Of a stretch of 64,000 bases of DNA, positions 11,084 to 24,000 are shown piece after piece. How positions within the stretch are numbered: position 1 is the stretch's first letter; the number at the start of each line of letters is the position of its first letter. This stretch comes from Lantana camara (lineage: Eukaryota; Streptophyta; Magnoliopsida; Lamiales; Verbenaceae), in the NCBI GenBank assembly GCA_037501455.1, contig CM074857.1:110269501-110333500 (forward strand), written 5' to 3'. The notes under the pieces were generated by a model. It made no database searches. It had not been told where the DNA came from and saw only the letters and a list, made by a program, of their open reading frames with translations. A program made the position numbers and the translations under genes.

Positions 11084-11935
11084 GTTTTAATTCGTTTAGA
11101 ATGTTTAGATTCATTTTTCTGAATTTCATGAATGTTTAGGGTTTGGAGTTTGAGAACTTGTTTGAATTTATTAAACATGAATTTCTTTAACGCAAGTCCT
11201 TTGATTTTTATGAGTTTCGAGTTAATTATAAGTAGCTAAATCCCTAGGGCTAGGGGAGTGATGGATTATGCATGCTAAGTGTTTGATATAATGCTTGAAT
11301 GACTTGTGCTAATTCTTAGTTTTGATAACTTGGTTTTAATTGATTACAACGGATTGGCCACCCTTAGTATAACCTAGAATTGCCTAATTATAGAAAGATT
11401 AATGGTAATTGAGTTGTTTTCTTAACTTGTAGATTTAGAATCTAAAGAGATTTAATTCTTAATCTATACAACACGTAATTTTTATTCCATGCCAAGCCGC
11501 TAGAGTTTGAATTACAGTAGTCTTGATTAATTGGTTAACTTGGTTTTTATTGCTTGTGAGAACAAACCTGAAACTATTTTAACACCCATCTATATCTTGA
11601 AAGAGAATAGATTGAATCTAAGTGACTAGGTTGTAGAATTACACTTGTCAAACGAGTATTATATTGAATCATACATGCATAGTTGTTACTACCCGGCCTA
11701 ATTAGTCTCTTGATTTTATATGCTTTTGACTCACTGTTTTGGTTAATTTAGTTAATTGTTTAGATTTCTTTGCTAGTAGATTAGATAACCAACTCAATAT
11801 TTGATCGGTTTTGAGATTAGAATTAAGTATTAGAGTAGTGATTGGTTTCCCTTCCCTGTGGTTACTATCCTGTTGTACTACGCGTATATTCAAGGTGTAC
11901 ACTTGCACGATTGGTTTTAACTTAAAATCACAACA

Positions 11936-12183
11936 TGTAACAGTCTCGCCAAAACTGGACATGATTAGGATTTTAGGTGCATTTTGAAAACATTTATCGT
12001 TTTGAAAACAAGTATATATATATATATATATATAAGTAGGTTTTGGCCAAATTACACATAAGAAGGTTGTAGGGTTTATATTACATATATCCTAACAACT
12101 CATCACCTGCACCGAACCAAAAGAAAGGAAACCAACTCCCCGAATACTACTTGACCGGCTCGTCGTCCTCCTGAGAACCCTCT
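11936..12183 (-). repeat. Tekay-like LTR fragment I, part 2
   Basis: Continues the LTR interrupted by G: 'agtctcgccaaaac' and 'ttggccaaattacacataag', matching 'ctgttttggcgagaactg' and 'atgttttggccaaaaacc' of the D LTRs in reverse. A (TA)n run is at 12011-12034. It is interrupted again at 12183 by solo LTR H. Confidence 0.65.
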
Positions 12184-14717
12184 TGTAGCACCCGAAGCGC
12201 AAAGATGCCATATCCCCCGCACTATAACTCAATTCACATATGAGATGGACAACCTATACATGAACTAAACTATAGAGAACGGGAGACAATAAAAAAAATG
12301 ACTCTCTAGCTAGGCGGGACTAGCCCTCAATTAAATACCAACATGCGTAAACAATAAAATGGAAGCATACTGTACATTCATTTCAAGTTCATTATCATCA
12401 ACCATATATACAATCTTCCAAAAGTACCAAAATAAGTCATATGTAATACATAGATACCAAGAGATATAACCATACATATTTGCATCACTAATATACATGA
12501 AATGTGCTAGACCCGAAATGAAAGACAGACTCGATCCTGCCTAGCACGACCCTGCAAACCTGAAAATGTGAGGTGTCAGTCTATGAAAGACTAAGTGAGG
12601 GGTTTATAATTATAAGCGCAATTATCAAGCAAGTCATAATCTTGGGTAAGATTTTATAAAATAAAGTAATATAGGTTCAAATAACAAAGTAGTTCTCGCC
12701 CAAGATTACAACAATTCCATTTACACCACAATTAATTCAATTCAATCAATCAGTGGCCCGACGAGTGAGGGCAAATCTCCAACCTTTCTCCGACTGTGTA
12801 CAATAATTCAATTCTTAAGTGATTAGGTGATCAAGTAATCAATTACAGTGCACAATTACCAGTTTCAGTAATCCCCTTCTTCCTCCGGGTAATGGTGGGA
12901 TTGCAAGGCCCCACCATCCAATCAGTGTGAGCATAGGATTCATGATTTCCTATGACCGGAACTCCTTCCTCCACTAATCTCCTAGTGGGTTCAGGGGTCA
13001 TCCCAAAAGTTGTGAGGATAGTGCAAGAGTTACCCGTCAGCCCAAGCTTTCCAGGTTGGCTCAATACACTACCCTCGGGCCCACAGTGAACATTATACTC
13101 GCCAAAACAGTCAATCAATACAATACAGTTCGGTAATTCATTTGAAATTCAATAAGGTTGGAAAACTATACATATATAGATACATTTTGGCCAAAAGTTC
13201 ACATAGGGTTGTAAGGGTTCTATATATCTATAAATTAAAGCTCACCTTTACCGATAAAAGAAGTAAAGAAACACCCTACGGAGCGTGCTCCTCATCTCTG
13301 AGACCGTGATCTGTGTAACAAGGACAAGTGTACATAAGACTCGACTCATATGAACCAAGCAAGACGAACGACAAAACCATGTGATGTCAATCAAGCTCTT
13401 ACAATCAATAATTATCATAAACGTGTTCAATTTATCAATTAATGCAACAAGAATTAAGCATGCAATACATATTCAAAGTTTGGGAAAATTACACAAACCT
13501 CCCCTATCAAAGAAAATCCCGAAATGAAATGTCGAGCGTAACCAATTATGAAATGTCGTGATCATGATTGAAACAAACATAATTTATCACAATTTTAGCA
13601 ATTAAGAACATACGAGGCATAATGCAATTAATTGGAGAACGGATAATATTTACACATAAAAGTACTATTCACTCAGAGAGAGATCCCGGCCGGGATTGAT
13701 TTTCAGTTCAAAAGTGTCCCGGCCGAGACACAATTAACGTAGCCACCCTTCTTGACTGTCCCGACCGGGATAGTTTTTAGTTCAGAAAGGATCCCGGCCG
13801 GGACCCTCTGCTCAAAAACAGAACAGCAGCAGGGCATTTTTCAAAACTTATGCAAACCATCTCCAAATCAAATTCCAACCATAACAATTGCCCAACAACA
13901 TCAAATAAACATAATACTTCACTTAGGCATCAAATAAACCATTAAATCATGTCTAGATCATCAAAATTCATCAATCAAAACCCATATATTTCCATGCATT
14001 CCAATTTTCATATAAATTCAAGGTTTCATGCAAAGCTTCCAAGTATAAAGGTCCTAAACATGCTTCTAAACTCATATATTCAAGGAATCCCACCAAGATC
14101 ATCAAACCCTACTCAAGCATTGATCAAGAGATTCATATACTTTCATATTATACCTTGAAATGGAAAATAAAATGGATGAAATGAGAAGATGATGATGATG
14201 CTTCTAGCTTCACAATTCCCCCCCAAAATTCTAGCTTGAAATTGAGATGAAATCTTCCTTCCTTCCTTGGTGTTTTGATCGAGCTAAGTGTGTGTAAATT
14301 TTGTATGCAATGTGATGAATGAATTGCAAGAGATAAAATGCATATGATATATTATAGTCTTCCACTAACTCTTACTAATCACCATTATTACACTCAAGTC
14401 CTTGAAGTATTTGAATGAATGCAATCAAGTTTCATTCCATGGAAATTAATCACTTAGCTCCAATACACATAATGCAATTAAGTCCACATAACTAAATAAA
14501 TGGTCAAGTAAGGTCACATAAAAGCAATTAGGCACCTTATCAATTAATTCATGCAGATTCAATTCAACGATAATTAATTTAAATGCATAAAGATATAATG
14601 TATATAATGTTATGGTAGTTATGAATAAACAAATAAATAATTAAAATAAGCCCCCAACTCCCCGAAGACCCGCACGTGGCGTGCTTACCTGAACTTCCAG
14701 AAAATTGGGGCGTTACA
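12184..14717 (-). repeat. Solo LTR H (Tekay-like), TSD CCTCT
   Basis: A 2534-bp LTR, minus strand TGTAACGCCCC...GGGTGCTACA, flanked by perfect CCTCT duplications (12179-12183 and 14718-14722). It holds all the landmarks of the Tekay-like LTRs in order and no internal region, so it is a solo LTR. Its inverted-repeat cluster (13683-13804) is of TCCCGGCCGGGA type. Confidence 0.88.
13683..13804. repeat. CG-NN-CG inverted repeats, TCCCGGCCGGGA type
   Basis: ATCCCGGCCGGGAT, GTCCCGGCCGAGAC, GTCCCGACCGGGAT and ATCCCGGCCGGGAC in about 120 bp, each followed by a 'tttcagttca'/'tagttcagaa'-like spacer. Confidence 0.8.
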
Positions 14718-16262
14718 CCTCTAGACAAGAAAAACAAGTTACTAGTGAGACTTGACTCAAAATGAACCAAGTACGATGCACGACAACGAAATAAGAATGG
14801 AATGAGATGATTATGAAGTCAAGATATACCATGAACAAGTTCATGTGCACAATTAATGTTCCACGCATGCTTTAACAAGAATTAGATCATGATAAAATCA
14901 AATAAATCTCAATCAGGCATCAGAGTAAGCAACGAACTGTAAATAATGTATAACATGAAGTAGAAAAACCAATCCGAAAAACAGGACAACATCGCTAGCA
15001 TGCCAGGCCACGTCTCAATCGCGACAGAAAACGTCGCGGGCACGACGAACTAGCAGGGGAACTTACTGTCAAGTCATCGCGGCCGCTCCCAAAAAACAAC
15101 TGGGACATATCGCGGGCGTGATGGACAGGCAAAAACAACCACTGGACTAACATCGCGGGCACGTCAGAAAACATCGCGGGCGCGACGGGGGTTCAGAATT
15201 AATCACTGACAAGGTATCGCGGCCGTGCCCGATTTTTAGTTCAAAATTGTCGCGCCAAAACTGTACTAGTGTCGCGGCCGCGCCAGAAAATAGTTCAAAA
15301 GTTATCGCGGCCACATCAGTCCAGAAATGAAAGCAGCAGAACAGGGGATGGTGAAAAATCCATCCCCAAGCCAAAACCAGACGAATCCAAGGCAAGAATT
15401 CAACAAGAACACATACACACATATCACATAATCACTTAGGCATCAAAATAACTAAGTATTCATGTGTCAATCCAATCAAAATCCTATAAGAAACCCTTAA
15501 TATAAAATGATCACACATGCTTGCAACTTCATGAAACTCAAGTCATAGATGTATAAAATAACTCATAATCAATGCATATAACTCATATAAATTCATGGAT
15601 TCCACATATAACATAAAACCCTATCAACTTCTCATGAATTCATCAATTATACACATATATACCTTACCTTAAAGTTCAAGAAAAAGAAGGGAAAGAAGAG
15701 AAGAGTGTATAAAGCTTGAATTCTTGTTGGAAAGGAGAAGAAATCTTGGCCCTTTTCTTGCTTGCTTGGACCGAATGGAATAAAGGAGGAAGAGATGTGT
15801 TCTTGTGTTTGTGTGAAAGAAAATGAAGAACAAGAGAGTATGTATGTGTATGTATGTTTGATCGTGTAAGTGGGAGGAAGAAAAGGAGAAAATTGCACTC
15901 AAGTCCTTAATAAATTTAAAGTTATGCAATTAAGTATCAAATTCATGAATGTTACAATTAGATCCACAAATCATATCAATTAAGTCCACATATTTTCATA
16001 AGGTTTCAATTAAATAAAATCGGGTATAAAGTTCCGGAATTACGAATAAGTAAACGTTCAATCAAGCTCGGGAAAAATAAATACACAACCCACGTAATTA
16101 AATTCATGAAAATAGAAATTTAAATCTCACAATTCTCATAAGTTCGAAATAAAATAATTAAATAGTGCAATAAGTTCAACAAAAGGAATTAAATAATCCT
16201 AAATCTCAAAACTCACACGCATGGCATGCGTACCTGTACGTTCGAGAAATCGGGGTGTCATA
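14718..16262 (-). repeat. Tekay-like LTR fragment I, part 3
   Basis: Continues after solo LTR H with 'gagacttgactcaaaatgaacc' (compare 7516-7540) and ends at the LTR start 'cggggtgtcata' (minus TATGACACCCCG). It contains a TCGCGGCCGCGA-type inverted-repeat cluster at about 15003-15315. Confidence 0.65.
15003..15315. repeat. CG-NN-CG inverted repeats, TCGCGGCCGCGA type
   Basis: Includes ATCGCGACAG-GTCGCGGGCACGAC, ATCGCGGCCGC, ATCGCGGGCGTGAT, TATCGCGGCCGTGCC and GTCGCGGCCGCGCC, spread over about 300 bp with 'cagaaaa' or 'agttcaaaa' spacers. Confidence 0.7.
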
Positions 16263-16929
16263 TTTGAGCTCAAAATGGCCAAAGGGTGGTGTTTACTCTT
16301 TTTTTTCCTTTCTTGCTTCTATCTTGTACGTGTGGTTCATGAATGAGGAAGAAAAGGGTTGAGTCAAGATTAAAATAGGTCTGAAATGGGACGGAAAATC
16401 GGGTCAAATCGGGGCTTAAACGGGTCAGGTAGGATATCCGGTTCGTTCAGATAGGATTTTAAAGTTCAGGGGGTTCAAACGGGTTTAGAAAAATAAATGG
16501 CTTATTCCATTGGACTTGAATCATCGAAACTAATCCAATGGTGGTGTCAGAATTTGAATCCGAATTCTCAAGGTAAAAATAGCCCAAAAGGGCTTATGTT
16601 AGTCCTATTTATAGATAGGCCCCAAAACTTATATAAAAGTGCAATTAGGTCTACCCCTAATTTGAAATAAATCACAAGACATCCAAAGTCATATAATTAC
16701 ATTCATGAATCATCTAATTCATGTAGTTTCACATAATTGACGTGCTCAACATCGAATTCACGTAAAAGCAATTAAGTATGAGGAATTACATATCAAGTTT
16801 AGGCACATAGGGCAAAACATTCACTTAAATGAGTGATTAAGCACATAAATTATATTAAAAGAACATCAATGCATAAATAAACCCTGTCGTTAATTACGTC
16901 ATAGCTCGCCGAAGGTATGGGGTATCACA
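16263..16929 (-). repeat. Tekay-like LTR fragment J (5' end of another LTR)
   Basis: Directly after the end of LTR I there is the U3-side third of a second related LTR: 'ggatatccggttcgttcagataggattttaaa', 'gacttgaatcatcgaaac', then the terminus 'ggggtatcaca' at 16929. LTR I therefore appears to have been inserted into J, or the two were joined by recombination. The rest of J is not identified. Confidence 0.55.
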
Positions 16930-17266
16930 TCCAGCTACCTCCAACCTCCAACCTCCGGCAGAAGCCACTCACCTCCAGCTGCAATTATTTGGAAAAATCT
17001 TCAATCCCACTGGGTGAGCTTTTATTCTCTTTTTCAAATGATTAATTTTTGGCTTTAAATTGATATTTTTTAATTAGGGCGATGAATTTACTCATCATCC
17101 TCAGAAGTAGAAGTATACAACTCATTTTTTTACAATCTTTCATTAATTTTGTTATGAACATATTTTCATGGAGGCCGAATTTGGTTCTTCTCTCTTTGTA
17201 ATTAGAGAGAAATTTGAATCTCAATATATTGATTTTGGATGAAAATTATTTGCGGTTATAATTGAG
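16930..17266. other. Unassigned 337 bp between LTRs
   Basis: This is not recognisable as part of any LTR element here. It starts with a C-rich imperfect repeat ('cctccaacctccaacctccgg') and becomes AT-rich. It is the only candidate in the window for sequence older than the LTR elements. No ORF can be supported. Confidence 0.4.
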
Positions 17267-19048
17267 TGTTGAATGATAATAATATTGGAAAACACAAAGT
17301 TTGCACAACGAAACTTTTTAAAAATTTTCCAAAAGGGAATCGTAACTCTTACAATGTTCGTTGCGAATCTAAGAAGTGTTTCAAGAAACTTACAAAGATT
17401 GAAGCTTTCTAGTGATGTTGATACCGCCTATAAAACACCCTTCGTGCGGATTGTCCCTCAAACGGTCCTAAAAAAGGTCCCAAAGTAGGTAATCCTCCAA
17501 AGTGTATCCACACTAGTCCTAGATCACGATCAGGCTATTGAGAATGCTAGTTCTGTGGCTTGTATTTTTTCTAGGAATTAACTTTGAGAACTTTTCTTTT
17601 AATTTTCTCGAAATCAATTAACGCTTCAAGAACGTTGGTCTAAAGTGTAAAATAAGTCCCACCCTTCGTATTTATACAAGTGGGGTTCGAACCCCTTAGG
17701 GTTTCCCAAACTTAGTTGGCTTTTGATTTCTTGTTCAATAATTCACTAATTAATTGATATCTTTTAATTGAAAATAAGATCATATCTTGCTCTCCAAGAT
17801 ACTCCAAGAAATCTCTCTCTCCTACAATAGAAAGTTTGAAACTTCAACCTTTATCTAGTATAAAGTCAAATATCAATTATTCAATAAATAACTTAATTCA
17901 TAATTAATTATTTATTGGGTTAATTATTTTAAGATTGGACTTAACAATTAATTCATAATTAATTAAAAGACCAAAATTAATTAATTAACAATTTAAGTAA
18001 TTAATCTAAGAAAGAATTCACGTGTGGATAAACCACATGTGTAATGCTATGTGTACGTGACACGTGGCAATCACGTACGCTGCGTGACACGTGGCTGGGT
18101 TCCACGTGTTCGTGGTTCCGTTTCGATCGACATTTTGATCCTTCGTTAATCCAATTAACTTTCTACCAAAACTCTCGTGACCTGGCATTTGTGTGTGACC
18201 CTTTAGGTTCATTATTCGATTAGCGGTGACACTAATTAATTAATTCTCATAATTACTATCAGTTCATAGATCACACTACCATAATCTAGCAATGGGTGTG
18301 TGACCCCTAGCCAAATAGCAAAATGAATCGAAGAACCTTTCAATCAATAACCATAAGTGAAATGCCATCCTCCTACAACTCCATCTCTCAATCAAGAAAT
18401 TAAGGCATGGGAATAACACTTAGAGCCTTGTTATTCTTGATCTTTAAAGTTAAGTCCGTTTCATATCCATTTAGATCTCAATCCAAGAAAACCCTATTTT
18501 CTTGATGTCTTGATCTTTTATCCACCTTGGCCAAGGGTTTATTATTTAATGGACTACGAACAACTTAATCAGTAAGAGATCATTCATGTTCTTAACAAGT
18601 GTAGGTCTTTTATCGATTCTACTAATTCTACATATGCCATTTGTGTAATCCCAACATAGGCCGTGGTTCAAGTGTCTATACGGCGACACCCATTTTAGCC
18701 TGTATCAAAGATTTTAGAGTTAGCTCATATGAGACATTACAGAATCTCAAGTCAAAGGATTATTAATTACGTCATTGACATGTGAGATATTTCCTAATCT
18801 GGAAGTTTCTGGAAACTTCCGTTTCCATTGAGGAATGTTCTCACGCGGGATATCTCAGTGATGAAGTTCTTGTAACAATCACCCTTATGTGTTATGAACA
18901 CATCATCATTTGCACTTATCACTCCACGAAACTGAGTGATCTTTCACAAGGACATAATCACATAAACAAGTCTCAACGGAGTCAAGGTCGACACTCCCAC
19001 TTTCTGTCGGACTTATCGACTTTGAGAAGTTTCTAATCCTCGCATATG
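17267..19048 (-). repeat. 3' LTR of copia element B, part 1
   Basis: Matches the LTRs of A and C in order: 'ttggaaaacac', 'ttttccaaaagg', a CACGTG-rich stretch, 'gtgtgaccctttaggttc', 'gacattttgatccttcg'. It begins TGTTG at 17267, with about 15 extra bases before GGAAAACAC. It is interrupted at 19048 by element A and resumes at 29127. A TATAAATA box (minus) is at about 17669-17676, next to the 14-bp palindrome GGGGTTCGAACCCC. Confidence 0.82.
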
Positions 19049-20990
19049 TGTTGGAAAACACGAATCAGAAAGCAGCGAAAATTAAAAAAATTTTCCAACA
19101 AAAGGACCTTGGACTCGCAATCGTGTATCCAAATTCGTAGAGATAAGAAACTTACTTTTCTTTTAGTCTTTCTTGAAGCGTTTCAAGCCACCCAAGAACG
19201 CTCTTCTCGCGGCTTGATCCCCTCTCCTTGGTAAAGCTCGAATCTTCAAACTTCTAACTTGAAGCTCTCTAGAGATAGTCCACCAACTTGACTACAATCT
19301 AACTAGTAAGGATGCTAGTTCTCTAGTTAGTGTTTAGGCTTAACCTAGGGTTTCGTTTATCTTGGAGAAAGGATGGTGTTCAACACATGAACCAAAAGAA
19401 TTGTCAATTAGCTCTAAGGGGAGCTCGAGCTCCCCTATTTATAATAAGGGAGGACCGAAAATCCTAGTCCTTTATGGGCTAGGGTTTTGGTCTCTCTCTC
19501 TCTCCTATTACTTGATCATCAACTAATTTTGACTTTGACTTTAAATTCAAATTCAAATTAACTTTCAAGAGATCTAAAAATATCCAAACTATTTTTAGAT
19601 AATTTTATACTTTATTTATTTAAAATAAATAACGTATTTTATCTAATTAATTAATTCATAATTAATTAACTAGATTATTTTTCTCCAAAATAAGACTTTC
19701 TTTTTAATTCAAAATTAAACCAAAGTCTATTAAATAATTAACAATTTAATTATTTAATATCCAATTAAATAGTCACGTGTGGCACACGTGTCATAATGAC
19801 ACGTGTCCAGTCACGTGACCCACACGTGTGATTTCACACGTGTGGAACCCTCTAGGCCCGATTAACTCGTTTAATCATTTTAAAGCCTCAACTCATGTAA
19901 CCAAGTTGTTGTGTGTGACCCTCTAGGTTCTCAATTCAATTAGCAGTGACCCTAATTAATTAATTCACTAATTAATTAATCAGTCCACAGATTAAACGAC
20001 CATAGTCTAGCAACAGGTGTTTAACCCCTAGCTGAATTGGAATGTTCGGATTCGACAGAACCTTTAAGTCATTGATTCATGTGAGATACAATCCTCCTAC
20101 TTACTATCTCTCAACCAAGATCTAGGGTAAGGGAATAATCAGAACCCTAATAATCCAGTCTTAAAGCTAAGTGTATTTCATATCCATTTGATCTCAATCC
20201 AAGAAACCCTTTTCTTGATGTCTTGATCTACTGCCTTGGCCAAGGACTCCATATGGCATATGAATGACTTACACAATAAGAGATCACCTTACAAATGCAA
20301 GTGTAGGTCCTTTCTTGATTCTCATTCACTTTCATGAATCACTTGTGCAGCCCTAGCATAAGCCTTGAATCAGTTGTCTAAGGCGACACCCTTTAAAGCT
20401 TATACCTAAGACTACAGAGTTAACTCATAAAGTGACAAGGAACCTCAAGTCTAAGGATCAATTAATCACATCAATGACTCGTGAGATATTTCGTAATCTG
20501 GAAGTTTCCATTTCCTGAAATAGAAACTTCCTTTCCCATTTAGGAATGTTCTCACACGGGGCACCTCAGTGAACTTACTTATTAAAGTAAGCACCCTCAT
20601 GTATCACGCACGTATCAACTATACACTTTGCACCTCCATGAAACAAGGTGGTCCTTCTTAAGGGCGTGATCCCACAAGCAAGCCTTAGAGGAGTCAGGTT
20701 GACACTCCCACTGTCTGTAGGACTCATCGACTTGGAGTATTTTACTAATCATGAATTATGTGATATAGGGCTCGTTTCATGAACCATTTCACCTAAATGG
20801 TAGAGTCCTAAAGTCATCAGGATTAGGGGAGTTCTCATACATGCACAACTAAAGTAAACGCATACCAAACAAGAGCATATAAAGAAGTGTTGCCTCAATA
20901 CGTTATTTCATTCAAAGATTATCTGTGATTACAATAAGAAAAAGCACAAAGCGGATATACAATCGGCTTTCTAGGGCACTATTCCTAACA
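19049..20990 (-). repeat. 3' LTR of element A
   Basis: Minus strand TGTTAGGAATAGTGCCC...TTTTCCAACA, 1942 bp. It carries the same TATA box (19435-19443), 18-bp palindrome (19418-19435) and six CACGTG motifs (19774-19842) as the 5' LTR. It differs by a few substitutions and an 11-bp-scale indel near 19660. Confidence 0.95.
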
Positions 20991-21002
20991 ATCTCCCACT
21001 TG
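20991..21002 (-). other. Polypurine tract of element A
   Basis: Minus strand AGTGGGAGAT directly before the 3' LTR start TGTTAGG. The same sequence precedes the 3' LTRs of B (29368) and C (52608). Confidence 0.8.
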
Positions 21003-21006
21003 CCCG

Positions 21007-24000
21007 TCAAAGCCATTCTAAAGCTATTCTAAGTCCCATCTTCTGAAGATGACCTTGGAAAGCTTCTCGACTAAGGGGTTTAGTAAGTGGATCTGCCACG
21101 TTCTCTGCTGATGTGACCCTCTCAATTTGCACATCTCCGCTTTTGATAATATCACGGATTAGGTGATACTTCCTCATAATGTGCTTGGTCTGTTGGTGAG
21201 ATCTTGGTTCTCTTGCTTGAGCAACCGCCCCAGTGTTGTCACAAAACACAGTAATGGGGTCTTTCATGCTAGGAACAACATTCAACTCTTGAATGAAGTT
21301 TCTAATCCAAACACCTTCCTTAGCTGCATCATTTGCAGCTAAGTATTCGGCCTCAGTGGTCGAATCTGCAGTGGTCGTTTGTTTGGAACTCTTCCAACTC
21401 ACTGCTCCGCCGTTTAGGCAGAAAATGTATCCTGACATTGACTTAAAATCATCTAAGTCAGATGCAAAGCTTGCCTTGCAGTATCCTTCGACAGTAAGAT
21501 CTTTCTGACCTCCGTAAACTAAGAATAAATCTTTAGTACTTTTCAAGTACTTAAGAACATTCTTCACGGCAGCCCAGTGACCATCTCCAGGGTCAGATTG
21601 GAAACGACTTGTCACACTAAGTGCATAAGCCATATCCGGTCGAGTACATAACATTGCATACATTATGCTACCTATTGCTGACGCATAAGGTGTATGAGTC
21701 ATTCTCTCCTTCTCAAGGTTACTCTTAGGACACATCTTCTTTGAAAGACATGTTCCTACACTCATAGGAAGGTTCTTAACCTTTGCTGACTCCATATTGA
21801 ATCTCTTCAATACTTTGTCAATGTACATCGACTGTGATAGTCCTATTAACCTTCTAGATCTATCTCTATAGATTTTAATTCCAAGGATATAGGACGCATC
21901 ACCAAGATTTTTCATCTCGAATTGGTTCGATAACCATAACTTAGTCACTTTCATGTCATCCTTCGAATTCCCAATAAGAAGGATGTCTTCAACATAAAGT
22001 ACTAAGAATTGCACTGAGGTCTCCAATTCCTTTCTATACACACATGATTCATTCGAAATTTGAATGAAGCCAAACGCTTTGACTGATTCATCAAATCGAA
22101 TATTCCAATTCCTAGAAGCCTGTTTCAATCCATAGATTGATCTTTGGAGTTTGCAAACCTTTTGCTCACTCCCACTGAATGTGAAAACTATGGGTTGCTC
22201 CATATAAATGTCTTTATCAATGTCACCATTGAGAAAGGCAGTTTTCACATCCATTTGCCATATCTCGTAGTCATAATACGTAGCAATGGCAAGCATGATC
22301 CGAATAGACTTTTGCATCGCAACTGGTGAAAAGGTTTCATCAAAGTCCATGCCGGGTCTTTGAGTGAATCCTTTTGCAACCAGTCTTGCTTTGTAGGCTG
22401 TAATGCTTCCATCAACTCCAAGCTTTCTCTTAAAGATCAATTTGCAACCTATGGGTTTGACCCCATCAGGAAAATCTACCAAGGTCCAAACTTGGTTGGA
22501 GTTCATGGAATCCATTTCGGATTTCATGGCTTCTATCCACAGTTCAGAGTCAGAATCTGAAAGTGCCTTCTTATATGTTAAAGGATCATTATCCTTTTGA
22601 GAGATTTCATGGAAGAATCCATACCATCTCTCCAGCTGTCTAGGAGTGCGTTCAGAATGCCTTAGAGGAGGATTTTCATGTGTATCGAAATTCGTGATTG
22701 GTTGTGGTTGGTCAGAAGGGGACGTTTCTTCAGTGGGTGATGTGGGATCACTTTGTACTTCATCTAATTCTATGATCTTGCCTTTCTTTTCTTTAAGGAA
22801 CGGTTCCTCAAGAAAAGTGGCATTTCTGGAAACAAACACCTTTTGCTCAGATTGATCATAGAAGTAATATCCTATGGATTCCTTAGGATAACCTACAAAG
22901 TAGCATAAGTTAGAACGAGATTCTAACTTATCTCCCACTGTCCTCTTCACGTAAGCAGGACAACCCCAAATTCTTAAGTAAGAATAACTAGGGATTTTAC
23001 CATGCCACATTTCATAGGGCGTTTTAGGGACTGACTTAGAGGGAACTAGATTCAAAATCTTTGCTGCACTTTCTAGGGCATAACCCCAGAAAGAAGGTGG
23101 TAAGTCAGTGAAACTCATCATGGAACGAACCATATCAAGTAGGGTTCGATTCCTTCTCTCAGAAACTCCATTAAGCTGAGGAGTTCCCGGAGGAGTCCAC
23201 TGAGAGATAATCCCATTATCTTTGAGATGATTAAGGAATTCTTCACTAAGATATTCGCCTCCTCGATCAGATCGAAGCGCTTTGATCTTGTGACCAGTTT
23301 GGTTCTCAACCTCCTCTTGAAATTCTAAGAATTTCTCAAAAGCTTCAGATTTATACTTCATTAAGTATACATAACCATATCGACTAAAGTCATCAATAAA
23401 GGTTATGAAATACTGATGATTGTTTCTAGTGCTTACACTAAGCGGTCCACAAACATCAGTATGGATCAAATCTAAGACCTCAGTGGCATGTTCCACAGTT
23501 CCTTTAAAAGGAACTTTGGACATTTTTCCTTTGAGACAAGATTCGCAAGAAGTTAACTCTTTAAGATCATTTTCAGAGAATGATCCTAAAGTGTTTATCT
23601 TGCTAATTCTGTTCTTGGAAATATGTCCTAATCTAGCGTGCCATAAGGGAGCTGAAACTTTGTCATATCTCTTACGCTTCGTTTCTCGTTGTATATTCAT
23701 AATATTGATATTTTGAGTTAGATAAAGTCCATTACTTAGAGTACCGATGTGAACGGAAGAGTTGTTCCGTTTGATAAAATATTTACCATTCTTAATATAA
23801 GTTTCATAACCTTCACAATCTAATATTGGAACTGAAATTATATTACGAATAATGCTCGGTACATAAAGGACTTTATTTAAGACTAACTCAAAACTACCTA
23901 AATCTAATCTAATTGTGCCTAAAGCTCGAGCTTCAACGTTTGAGCCATCGCCGATCTTCAAGACACATTCTCCTTCTTTGAGTTGTTGGACTTCACTTAT

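Larger units (their letters stand above)
10191..11935 (+). repeat. Solo LTR G (Athila-type), TSD TGTAA
   Basis: A 1745-bp LTR running TGTTGAGCG...CACAACA, flanked by perfect 5-bp duplications TGTAA (10186-10190 and 11936-11940). There is no primer site or internal region, so it is a solo LTR left by LTR-LTR recombination. Its body aligns with the LTR of E, for example 'gatataatgcttgaatgact' and 'tagagtagtgattg'. Its inverted-repeat cluster has CACGCCCGTG arms, not the AACGCCCGTT arms of E and F. It holds a 255-bp tandem duplication. Confidence 0.92.

Noticed and set aside
16930..17266. A host gene exon, suggested by the C-rich start
   Set aside because: No open frame of useful length and no convincing splice context; left as unassigned.
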